From: Alkalimonas cellulosilytica
GTDB lineage: Bacteria; Pseudomonadota; Gammaproteobacteria; Enterobacterales; Alteromonadaceae
Assembly: GCF_036325985.1 (NCBI RefSeq)
Contig: NZ_JAUHLI010000009.1
Location: forward strand, 1 to 64,000
Direction of reading: 5' to 3'
DNA length: 64,000 nt
In this document: positions 25,059 to 32,192 of the stretch, piece after piece
Layout of the letters: the number at the start of each line of letters is the position of its first letter
Position numbering within the stretch: position 1 is the stretch's first letter
Notes under the pieces: model-generated
Database searches by the model: none
What the model saw: only the letters and a program-made list of their open reading frames with translations
Told to the model about the DNA's origin: nothing
Translations under genes and position numbers: made by a program

Positions 25059-26402
25059 ATGGAACTGCCGGTTCTGATCAACACCATTCGTCTGGCGCTG
25101 GAGTCAGACAGCCTATATGAGCTGCGCGAGCAGTTTGAAGACATTCACCCGGCCGATTTAGCCGCCGCTTTCAGTGAGTTTGAGCCGCAGTCGGTTTGGG
25201 AGCTACTATCCACCTTACCTCGCGCAGAGCAGGCAGAAGTCTTCGGCTATTTGCCACCAGAAACTCAGGTCACCTTGGCGATTTCCATCAGCCGACGCAA
25301 ACTTTCACCCATCATCCGGCAGATGTCATCGGATGAACGGGCCGATTTATTCAATCGTTTAACCGACGAGCAGCAGGAAACTTTGTTGCCTGCGCTGGCA
25401 CAGGCCGAGCGCGAGGATCTGCGCTTGTTGTCCTCCTATGAGGAAGGCACGGCCGGAGCGGTAATGACGTCCGATTATGCCTCGCTTGCACCCGATTTAA
25501 CCGTGCGTGAAGCCATTGAAGTGTTGCGTAAAGAGGCACCGGACAAAGAAACCATTTATCAGTCTTATGTGGTGGATAAAGAGCGCCGCTTGATTGGCGT
25601 AATTTCGTTAAAAGAGCTGATTCTGGCGCCAGTGTCGATGCAGATCCATGAGCTGATGACCTATGAGCCAATCTTTGGCCAGGTCGATATGCCGCAGGAA
25701 GAAGTCTCAGTGCTGATTTCAAAGTACGACTTATTGGCTCTGCCCATCGTGAATCACGACATGCAATTGGTTGGTATCGTCACCTACGATGATGCGATGG
25801 ACGTGGCGGCCGAAGAAGCCACCGAGGATTTCCACAAAACCGCCACCATCGGTAAGCTGGATAGCAGCGTAAAAGATGCGGCCATTAACTTGTTGTATCG
25901 TAAGCGGGTCGGTTGGCTGGTGTTGCTGGTATTTGGCAATTTGTTTTCCGGGGCTGGCATTGCGTACTACGAGGGCACCATCTCCAGTTATCTGGTATTG
26001 CTGTTTTTCTTACCACTGCTGATTGCCAGCAGCGGTAATGCCGGTGCCCAGGCCGGTACCCTGATGGTGCGGGCGCTGGCGACCGGTGATGTGGCGCTGA
26101 AAGACTGGGGCCGGATGTTGGGGCGTGAAGTAGTAATTTCCACCTTGCTAGGGGTCACCATGGCGCTGGCGGTGGCATCCATCGGCTTCTGGCGAGGTGG
26201 CTACGACATAGCGTTGGTGGTAGCGGCTACCATGACGCTAGTGGTCATCGCTGGCAGCCTGATTGGCATGTCGCTGCCGTTTTTGCTCAGCCGCTTTCAC
26301 ATGGACCCGGCTACTGCCAGCGGCCCATTGATTACCTCAATTGCCGATGTCGCTGGTGTGATGATTTATTTCTCCATCGCTACCTGGTATCTGGGGCTGT
26401 AG
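25059..26402 (+). CDS. mgtE: MgtE magnesium transporter
   Basis: 447 aa. An N-terminal superhelical domain (about 1-130), two CBS domains (about 131-255, with AGAVMTSDY and YDLLALPIVNHDMQLVGIVTYDDAMD), a connecting helix, and five C-terminal membrane helices (about 275-447). The pore region shows LPLLIASSGNAGAQAGTLMVRALA and the ion-site Asp in PLITSIADVAG. It is an inner-membrane Mg2+ channel gated by cytoplasmic Mg2+ at the CBS/N domains. The leader sequence suggests additional translational control. Confidence 0.97.
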   Translation: MELPVLINTIRLALESDSLYELREQFEDIHPADLAAAFSEFEPQSVWELLSTLPRAEQAEVFGYLPPETQVTLAISISRRKLSPIIRQMSSDERADLFNRLTDEQQETLLPALAQAEREDLRLLSSYEEGTAGAVMTSDYASLAPDLTVREAIEVLRKEAPDKETIYQSYVVDKERRLIGVISLKELILAPVSMQIHELMTYEPIFGQVDMPQEEVSVLISKYDLLALPIVNHDMQLVGIVTYDDAMDVAAEEATEDFHKTATIGKLDSSVKDAAINLLYRKRVGWLVLLVFGNLFSGAGIAYYEGTISSYLVLLFFLPLLIASSGNAGAQAGTLMVRALATGDVALKDWGRMLGREVVISTLLGVTMALAVASIGFWRGGYDIALVVAATMTLVVIAGSLIGMSLPFLLSRFHMDPATASGPLITSIADVAGVMIYFSIATWYLGL

Positions 26403-26417
26403 CGCGCTTGCTCTAGC

Positions 26418-27674
26418 TTATTCGCTTCGGAGCAGCAAAGGGATCACGGCCGGATCGCCATCGTGCGGCGCCGGCTCAAGCCCTAAAATCTCTGTCATCA
26501 CCTGGTACAAGTCCACCATCCGCACCTGCTCTACCCGGGTCTGATTTTTAAAACTCGGACCATGAGCAATGAGCATGCCTTGCATCGCCGGCTCTTCGTT
26601 GTCGTAACCATGGCTGCCACGTGGCTCACGGTAGGTTGGGGCATTGATCATGCCGGGCAGCCAGCTGCGCCGCACCAAAATCCAGTCAATTTCAGCCAGC
26701 ACATGCAAGGGTGCAATGCGGCGGTGATTCTGGAAGTGAAAACGCTCCGGCATCTCGGATTTACGCAGCAAGCGGGCCTGCGGTGGCAGGTTTGCTTTCA
26801 GTTGCTGGTAAATCACTTCTTTTTGGCCGTCTTTCGGGAAAATACTCACCAGTTCGCGGGAGTAGCGCACATAGACTGCTAAGTCCGGGTCAAAGGCCTG
26901 ATCGATCACAATATGCTGCTCTTGATTCACTTCCGCCATGCCGTGATCTGAGGTGATGATTAAATCGACCTGATCGAGCAGACCCAGTTCGGTCAGTCCC
27001 GCCACCAGATAGCCAATCTCCGCATCAATGTCCTGCATAGCCTGACGCACCTGATGGGAGTTGGGGCCATGCATATGGCCCATCGAGTCGACATCGCTAA
27101 AATACAGGGTAATGATGCGCGGACGCTCGGCTTCAGGCAATTGAAGCCAGTTCAGTACGGTTTCTACCCGTTGGCGGTTTGGCGTATCGCCATCGTAGGG
27201 AAACCAGTAGCTTGGGCGTACGCCTTTAATGGCAGCTTCAGAGCCCGGGAAAAAATAAGTAGCGGCTACCTGGCCCTGGGTTTCTGCCGTGACCCAAATC
27301 GGCTCGCCGCCCCACCAGCGGGCATTGCCCACTTCTTCGCTGTTGCTCATGGTAAAGCGGGCATCAAACTCCGGATCGTACATGCCATTATCAATCACGC
27401 CATGATTCTCGGGGTGCAGGCCGGTCACCAGCGAGTAGTGATTCGGAAACGTCTTGCTGGGAAATACCGGCTGCAGCGCATCGGCCACCAGGCCAGCCTG
27501 GGCCAGCGCATTCAGATGCGGGCTGGGGTAACGCTCCAGATAGCTGGGGTGGCCCCCATCAATCGAGATCAAAATGATGGTAGGCGGGAGTGCACCAGCC
27601 GGGCTGGCTGAAGGAATGTTGCTACAGGCGCTTACAAAGAGCAGTACGAACAGTGATAGCAAGTAGTTTTTCAA
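26418..27674 (-). CDS. Exported NPP-type nucleotide pyrophosphatase/phosphodiesterase lipoprotein
   Basis: Alkaline-phosphatase superfamily, ectonucleotide pyrophosphatase/phosphodiesterase branch. Metal and nucleophile motifs: ISIDGGHP, FPSKTFPNHYSLVTG (Thr nucleophile), SDVDSMGHMHGP, TSDHGM and GSHGYDN. The N-terminus KNYLLSLFVLLFVSAC-S is a lipoprotein signal with Cys followed by Ser, so it is probably outer-membrane anchored facing the periplasm. Start: TTG 27674 gives this signal with a GGAT 7 nt upstream; TTG 27686 is the alternative. It would cleave phosphodiester or pyrophosphate bonds of nucleotides or similar compounds. It is divergent from the TPP-riboswitch operon and convergent with mgtE. 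Confidence 0.85.
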   Translation of the reverse strand: MKNYLLSLFVLLFVSACSNIPSASPAGALPPTIILISIDGGHPSYLERYPSPHLNALAQAGLVADALQPVFPSKTFPNHYSLVTGLHPENHGVIDNGMYDPEFDARFTMSNSEEVGNARWWGGEPIWVTAETQGQVAATYFFPGSEAAIKGVRPSYWFPYDGDTPNRQRVETVLNWLQLPEAERPRIITLYFSDVDSMGHMHGPNSHQVRQAMQDIDAEIGYLVAGLTELGLLDQVDLIITSDHGMAEVNQEQHIVIDQAFDPDLAVYVRYSRELVSIFPKDGQKEVIYQQLKANLPPQARLLRKSEMPERFHFQNHRRIAPLHVLAEIDWILVRRSWLPGMINAPTYREPRGSHGYDNEEPAMQGMLIAHGPSFKNQTRVEQVRMVDLYQVMTEILGLEPAPHDGDPAVIPLLLRSE

Positions 27675-27791
27675 AACAATATCCAATGGATGCGCCAGGA
27701 TTCACCCTGGCAAAAAATTCAGTTGGATTGATTTTAGTCGGCTTGGATGAAAGTTGTAAGACAAATGCGTTTAGCCGCTGCTGTTACAGGA

Positions 27792-27820
27792 TTGCCAGCT
27801 GGTGCGAAAATCGTTACACT
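27792..27820 (+). promoter_or_regulatory. Promoter of the TPP-riboswitch operon
   Basis: TTGCCA (27792-27797), exactly 17 bp, then TACACT (27815-27820). The predicted start near 27827 coincides with the 5' edge of the TPP aptamer, which strongly supports both calls. Confidence 0.7.
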
Positions 27821-27828
27821 GCCGGCCT

Positions 27829-27916
27829 ACCAGGGGGTGTGCTCGAAAGAGTGCTGAGATGCTAAATGGCGAACCCCAAGAACCTGATCCGGATCATGCC
27901 GGCGGAGGGATGGTGT
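27829..27916 (+). promoter_or_regulatory. TPP riboswitch (THI element)
   Basis: The conserved aptamer segments are all present in order: GGGGGTG, GTGCTGAGATG, then AACCTGATCCGG-ATCATGCCGGCGGAGGGA. It lies 45 nt upstream of the receptor ATG. No T-run follows, so control of translation initiation is more likely than attenuation. I could not settle the expression platform: AGGGA (27906-27910) can pair with TCCCT (27941-27945) and GATGGT (27909-27914) with ACCATC (27955-27960). TPP binding is expected to repress the operon. Confidence 0.95.
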
Positions 27917-27960
27917 TACTAACTCCTTTTGCGCGGGTGATCCCTTTACCGGAGACCATC

Positions 27961-30039
27961 ATGCGCTGTCGTTATTCCGTTGTTGCCGCTTGTATTCTTG
28001 CCTCCTTTGCCACTGTTGCCGAAGAGTCCATTGAACGCCTGGAAGTACAGGGTGATTTTCGTCGTTTGTCGGTGCAGAACATTGCTGGCAGCATTGCCGT
28101 GGTATCCGAGCAGGACATGCAACGTAGCTCAGCGCAGCATCTGGACGATGTACTAAGCCAACTGGCCAATATTAACTTTGCCGCCGGTGCATCGCGCGGC
28201 CGCTTTGTGCAAATGCGCGGTATTGGTGAGCGCAGCGAGTTTATTGATGTGATCAACCCGTCGGTTGGTGTGCTGATTGATGGCATTGATTACTCCGGTC
28301 TTGGCATCAGCAGCATCGCCCATGCCGAGCAACTGGAAGTGTTTCGTGGCCCGGAGGCGACCCGCTTTGGCACCAATGCCATGGCTGGCATGCTGAACCT
28401 GACCTCGAAACAGCCGGATTTTCGCCGCGATGGTGCTTTTAGTGCCACGGTGGCGAATTACCACAGCTGGCAGCTGAGCGGTATGGTAAGCGACGCTGTC
28501 AGTGACCAAGTCGCTTTTAGTCTAACAGCGGACAAACAAGTCTCTGATGGCTTTATCGAAAATGCGCACCTGAACCGCAAAGACACCAACGACATCGATG
28601 AGCTGACTGTCCGTGGCCGGCTGCTGTATCGTCACAGTGACCAATTGCAGTGGCAACTGATTGCACATGCCATTGAGCAGAACAATGGTTACGATGCCTT
28701 TTCGCTCGATAGAAACCGTACTACCTTATCGGATGAACCTGGTAAAGATAAGCTCAGCAGCAAGGCGCTGGCACTGCGCTCGGATTACAGTGGTTTTGCC
28801 GGTGTTGATCTGATGTGGCAGCTCAGCTGGCTGTCGGCTGACTCGGACTACAGTTTTGATGAAGACTGGGCTTTTGTGGGTATCCGGCCAGGCTGGGAAT
28901 ATTCTGCTTTTGACCGTTATCAGCGCTCCCGCGAGCAGTGGACCATGGATTATCGCCTGGTATCGGATGAGCAGGGGCGCATCGCCAACAACACCGACTG
29001 GGTGCTCGGCTTTTACGTCAGTGGCCGGGAGCTGGATTTGCAGCGGGTACGCCGCTCGGGAACAAGGTTTCGTGCCTTTGACAATACGCTACAACGCGAT
29101 AATGTCGCTGTGTACGCAGACACCAGCACGTCACTTTCCGAGCAAACCACCCTGGTGGTGGGTGGCCGGGTAGAGCGCTACCAAGATGACTACCGCGACA
29201 GTGGCAATCTTGCAATCAATCAGCGGCACACCATGTGGGGCGGTAAGCTCAGCCTGAACTTCCAGGCCAGTGAGCAGGCGATGATTTATACTTTGTTGTC
29301 CCGTGGTTACAAGGTGGGCGGCGTGAATGGTGAAGCGTTATCCAGAGCTGGCGATGATGGCCTGGAAGCCTTGCTGAAACAGGCGACATTTAAGCCAGAA
29401 ACACTGGTGAATGCCGAGTTTGGTGTCAAAGGCGCGGCCATTGATGGCAGCCTGGTGACCAGAGTGGCAGTGTTTCATATGTGGCGGGACGACATGCAGG
29501 TGAAGGGTTGGTTGAACCCGGATCTGGGCCCGGAGTTTGCCGGCTTTATCGACAATGCCGGCCGTGGCCGCAATTACGGTATTGAGATGGAAAACCGTGT
29601 GGTGCTGCACCCAAGCTTTACGTTGCATGTCAATGCCGGGGTGCTTAAATCCAAGCTGGGCCCCTATGTCACCCAAAGCGGCCTGGATATGACCGGGCGG
29701 GATCAGGCGCATGCGCCGCGCTTTACTTATCAGCTGGCAGGTGACTGGTTCCTGACCGAGCAGCTGACACTGCAGGCCAGTGTGCAAGGCAAGAGCGGCT
29801 TCTATTACTCCGATGGTCACAACGCCCGCTCAACCAGCTCAGAGCTGGTTAATCTTCGTCTAAGCTATCAGTTGGAGCAGTGGCACTTTGCGATTTGGTC
29901 GCGCAATGCACTGGATAAAGACCGGGCCGTGCGAGGATTTTACTTTGGCAATGATCCACGCGATGAATACGCGCCCCACACTTATGAGCAATGGGGTGAG
30001 CCACGCCGCTTTGGCGTGACCGCCAGTTACCAATTCTAA
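27961..30039 (+). CDS. TonB-dependent receptor under TPP control, probably for thiamine compounds
   Basis: 692 aa. A short signal peptide (MRCRYSVVAACILASFATVA-E), a plug domain (GSIAVVSEQDMQRSSAQHLD, VEVFRGPEA-type LEVFRGPEATRFGTNAMAG), and a beta-barrel ending ASYQF. The substrate is inferred from the TPP riboswitch and the downstream thiamine-type genes: thiamine, a phosphate ester, or a pyrimidine precursor. The ATG at 27961 has GGAG 6 nt upstream; the in-frame extension back to 27802 would run through the riboswitch and is rejected. This is the first gene of a four-gene operon. Confidence 0.93.
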   Translation: MRCRYSVVAACILASFATVAEESIERLEVQGDFRRLSVQNIAGSIAVVSEQDMQRSSAQHLDDVLSQLANINFAAGASRGRFVQMRGIGERSEFIDVINPSVGVLIDGIDYSGLGISSIAHAEQLEVFRGPEATRFGTNAMAGMLNLTSKQPDFRRDGAFSATVANYHSWQLSGMVSDAVSDQVAFSLTADKQVSDGFIENAHLNRKDTNDIDELTVRGRLLYRHSDQLQWQLIAHAIEQNNGYDAFSLDRNRTTLSDEPGKDKLSSKALALRSDYSGFAGVDLMWQLSWLSADSDYSFDEDWAFVGIRPGWEYSAFDRYQRSREQWTMDYRLVSDEQGRIANNTDWVLGFYVSGRELDLQRVRRSGTRFRAFDNTLQRDNVAVYADTSTSLSEQTTLVVGGRVERYQDDYRDSGNLAINQRHTMWGGKLSLNFQASEQAMIYTLLSRGYKVGGVNGEALSRAGDDGLEALLKQATFKPETLVNAEFGVKGAAIDGSLVTRVAVFHMWRDDMQVKGWLNPDLGPEFAGFIDNAGRGRNYGIEMENRVVLHPSFTLHVNAGVLKSKLGPYVTQSGLDMTGRDQAHAPRFTYQLAGDWFLTEQLTLQASVQGKSGFYYSDGHNARSTSSELVNLRLSYQLEQWHFAIWSRNALDKDRAVRGFYFGNDPRDEYAPHTYEQWGEPRRFGVTASYQF

Positions 30040-30061
30040 ACCGGATACTCAGGAGGCAATG

Positions 30062-30310
30062 ATGCAACTGTCGGTTGAAATCAGCAAGTACCCACTGGCC
30101 GATGACTACATTGGCCCTATCAAGGCGTTTATTACCGAGCTGCAACAAGAACCAGAGCTGCACATCATTACCAACACCATGAGCACGCAAATTTTTGGTG
30201 AGTACGATGCGGTAATGGCGGCATTGCAGCGCTGCATGAAATGGTCGTTTGAGCGCTATGGCAAGCTGGTGTTTGTCTGCAAGTTTATCCCGGGTGATCT
30301 GCGACCATGA
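30062..30310 (+). CDS. Single-domain YkoF/MTH1187-type thiamine-binding protein
   Basis: 82 aa resembling the YkoF-like/MTH1187 ferredoxin-fold family, whose B. subtilis member YkoF binds thiamine or HMP with the YkoEDC transporter. Visible pattern: MQLSVEISKYPLADDYIGPI start and the later NTMSTQIFGEYDAVM. Here it is one domain and has no ABC partner. Two adjacent ATGs exist (30059, 30062); the second is 5 nt from a perfect AGGAGG. Its stop overlaps the permease start (ATGA). It is probably a cytoplasmic carrier or sensor for the imported compound. Confidence 0.75.
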   Translation: MQLSVEISKYPLADDYIGPIKAFITELQQEPELHIITNTMSTQIFGEYDAVMAALQRCMKWSFERYGKLVFVCKFIPGDLRP

Positions 30311-30954
30311 TGGCGGCTTTGCAGCAGTTCTGGCAAGAGTGGCAATTGTTGACCAGCCTGGAGCTGGTCGCCATGCTACTGGCTCTGGCCTATCTGCTGC
30401 TGGCGATGCGTCATAGTTTGTGGTGCTGGCCGGCAGCGCTGGTGAGTACTTTGATCTACACCTACGTGATGTGGCAGCATCAGCTGTACTCCGAAACGCT
30501 GTTGCAGCTGTATTATGCCGCTATGGCAGTGTATGGGCTGGTGCACTGGCAGCAGCTGCAGCAACAATTGCAGCAGCCAGAAACCGTCAAACCCGTGATT
30601 GAGTGGGGCTTGCGTCAGCATCTGGGCTGGATCAGTATCGCCATCGGCAGCGGTTTGGCACTGGGCTATTACATGGCCAACTATACCCAGGCGGATTTTG
30701 CCTGGCTGGATGCGCAAACCACCACTTTTAGCATCATGACCACGGTGCTGGTGGTGCGCAAAGTGTTGTCGAATTGGTTGTATTGGGTGGTGATCGATGC
30801 GGTTTGCATCTATGTTTATTTCCAGAAAGGCCTGTACTTCACCACTGGCCTCTTTGTACTCTACACCTTCTTGGCAGTGATAGGATACCTGGCATGGCGC
30901 AGCCATTACCGGCAACAACAACATACCAGCGGGCAGGTGCTGCAGCCGGCCTGA
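30307..30954 (+). CDS. pnuT: PnuC/PnuT-family vitamin permease
   Basis: 215 aa with about seven hydrophobic helices, PnuC family of facilitators driven by intracellular phosphorylation of the vitamin. The conserved RKVLSNWLYWVVIDA stretch and the tryptophan-rich helices (LWCWPAALVSTLIYTYVMW) are diagnostic. The TPP riboswitch and neighbours point to thiamine rather than nicotinamide riboside, hence PnuT. The start codon overlaps the preceding stop, and an internal overlap of 61 bp with the next gene indicates tight coupling to the kinase that would trap the substrate. Confidence 0.9.
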   Translation: MMAALQQFWQEWQLLTSLELVAMLLALAYLLLAMRHSLWCWPAALVSTLIYTYVMWQHQLYSETLLQLYYAAMAVYGLVHWQQLQQQLQQPETVKPVIEWGLRQHLGWISIAIGSGLALGYYMANYTQADFAWLDAQTTTFSIMTTVLVVRKVLSNWLYWVVIDAVCIYVYFQKGLYFTTGLFVLYTFLAVIGYLAWRSHYRQQQHTSGQVLQPA

Positions 30955-31829
30955 CCGATGATGAGGCAGCGCAGCGCATCCGGCAGCTTTGTTTGCATCT
31001 GGAGTTTTTTGCCAGTCATCCACCGATTGCGATGAAGCCGCTGTCGCAAGGCAGTACCAACTTAAGTTATTGGGTCAAAACCAAGCGTGGTGAATACGTG
31101 GTTCGCCATTATGCGCCTGATGTAACCGGCGTTTGTCGTCAGCAAGAGCTGCGTTGCCAGCATGCCGCTGCGGTTGCGGATCTTGCTCCGCCACCACTAT
31201 GCCTGAACAACCATCAACAGGTGTTGATTTCGGAATACTTGCCCAATGGCCAGCCTTTGGCGTTATCGGCATCGTTATTGCCGGCGATGGCGCAGCAGCT
31301 GGTGCACCTGCATCGGTTGCAAGTCCAAACCCCGGTGTTGCAACCTGGTCGCTATCTGCTCGAACTGAGAACCCATGTCAAAGCCTGTTGGAGCGCGACT
31401 GATGAAGCATTGTTTAGTGCTTGCAGACAGGTGGTCGCAGCATTTGAAAAGATGCCGCAGGATATCGTGTTGTGTCATCTGGACTTGCATGCCGGCAACC
31501 TGCTGTGGCAACAGCAGCGGATCTGGTTGCTGGACTTTGAATATGCTCAGTTGGCGGACAGTAGTCTTGATATGGCGTCGGTACTGGAAAGTTTCTCGCT
31601 GGATGACATGCAAAGCGGTCAGCTGATGCAGCTGTACTACCAGCAACGGAATGCGGGTTTAACAGCGACCTGCTGGCAGGAAAAAGTAGCGGCGGCCAGA
31701 GTACTGTATCAGGGATTTTGCTGGCTGTGGTACCTTGCCTTACCGCAAGGGGCTCCTCAGGCGATACAGCACCAACAGCGCTTGCAGTGGTTACTTCAAC
31801 AGGGGCAGACTGCGATCGGCCCCGGCTAA
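30894..31829 (+). CDS. APH-fold kinase, probable thiamine kinase
   Basis: 311 aa of the aminoglycoside-phosphotransferase/choline-kinase fold. Glycine-loop region LSQGSTNLSYWV, catalytic loop VLCHLDLHAGNLLW (HxDxxxxN type) and metal motif LLDFEYAQ are intact. In this operon it most likely phosphorylates imported thiamine (ThiK-like) and so drives PnuT uptake. Start: ATG 30894 has AGGA 8 nt upstream and overlaps pnuT by 61 bp; the next in-frame ATG (31032) would remove the N-terminal lobe helix. A different substrate is possible. Confidence 0.8.
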   Translation: MAQPLPATTTYQRAGAAAGLTDDEAAQRIRQLCLHLEFFASHPPIAMKPLSQGSTNLSYWVKTKRGEYVVRHYAPDVTGVCRQQELRCQHAAAVADLAPPPLCLNNHQQVLISEYLPNGQPLALSASLLPAMAQQLVHLHRLQVQTPVLQPGRYLLELRTHVKACWSATDEALFSACRQVVAAFEKMPQDIVLCHLDLHAGNLLWQQQRIWLLDFEYAQLADSSLDMASVLESFSLDDMQSGQLMQLYYQQRNAGLTATCWQEKVAAARVLYQGFCWLWYLALPQGAPQAIQHQQRLQWLLQQGQTAIGPG

Positions 31830-31830
31830 G

Positions 31831-32013
31831 CTAAAGGCCACCTAAGCGCTCGGCCAACACTTTATAACGCTCAACGTCTTCTTTTTTGAACAAAGGTTTG
31901 CCTTGCTCATCTTTCTCGCTGGTGACCAGTAGATTTTCTCGTGCCAGCCGCTCCACCCGGATGCTTTGCACTCCCAGAAATTCGGCGACTTCATCCACAC
32001 TCATCAGGCTCAT
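31831..32013 (-). CDS. Small helix-turn-helix DNA-binding protein
   Basis: 60 aa, consisting almost entirely of a MerR/excisionase-type helix-turn-helix (MSVDEVAEFLGVQSIRVERL) and a short wing (GKPLFKKEDVERYKVL). AGGAT lies 6 nt before ATG 32013. It converges on the thiamine operon with a 1-bp gap between stop codons and is divergent from the S9 peptidase gene. The target is unknown; either neighbour is a candidate. Confidence 0.75.
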   Translation of the reverse strand: MSLMSVDEVAEFLGVQSIRVERLARENLLVTSEKDEQGKPLFKKEDVERYKVLAERLGGL

Positions 32014-32192
32014 GTTGTTATCCTTGCTTATTTTAGTGTCGTTTGTGCTTAGTAAAGCCTAAAACGACCTATTTGTGAATTAAATTTTTACTGACGGCTG
32101 TAACAACTGCTTACACCTGAAACAGGCGTAGGGATGGCGTATTGGCAGCAGGCATGATAATTTTTTGCTGGTACAGCATAAGGACAGCAGCA

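Noticed and set aside
27802..27960. In-frame upstream extension of the TonB receptor
   Set aside because: It reads through the TPP riboswitch aptamer and the promoter edge; ATG 27961 with GGAG gives a proper signal peptide.
30774..30893. Upstream extension of the kinase frame inside pnuT
   Set aside because: It is a shadow of the PnuT coding sequence; ATG 30894 has a good ribosome binding site.
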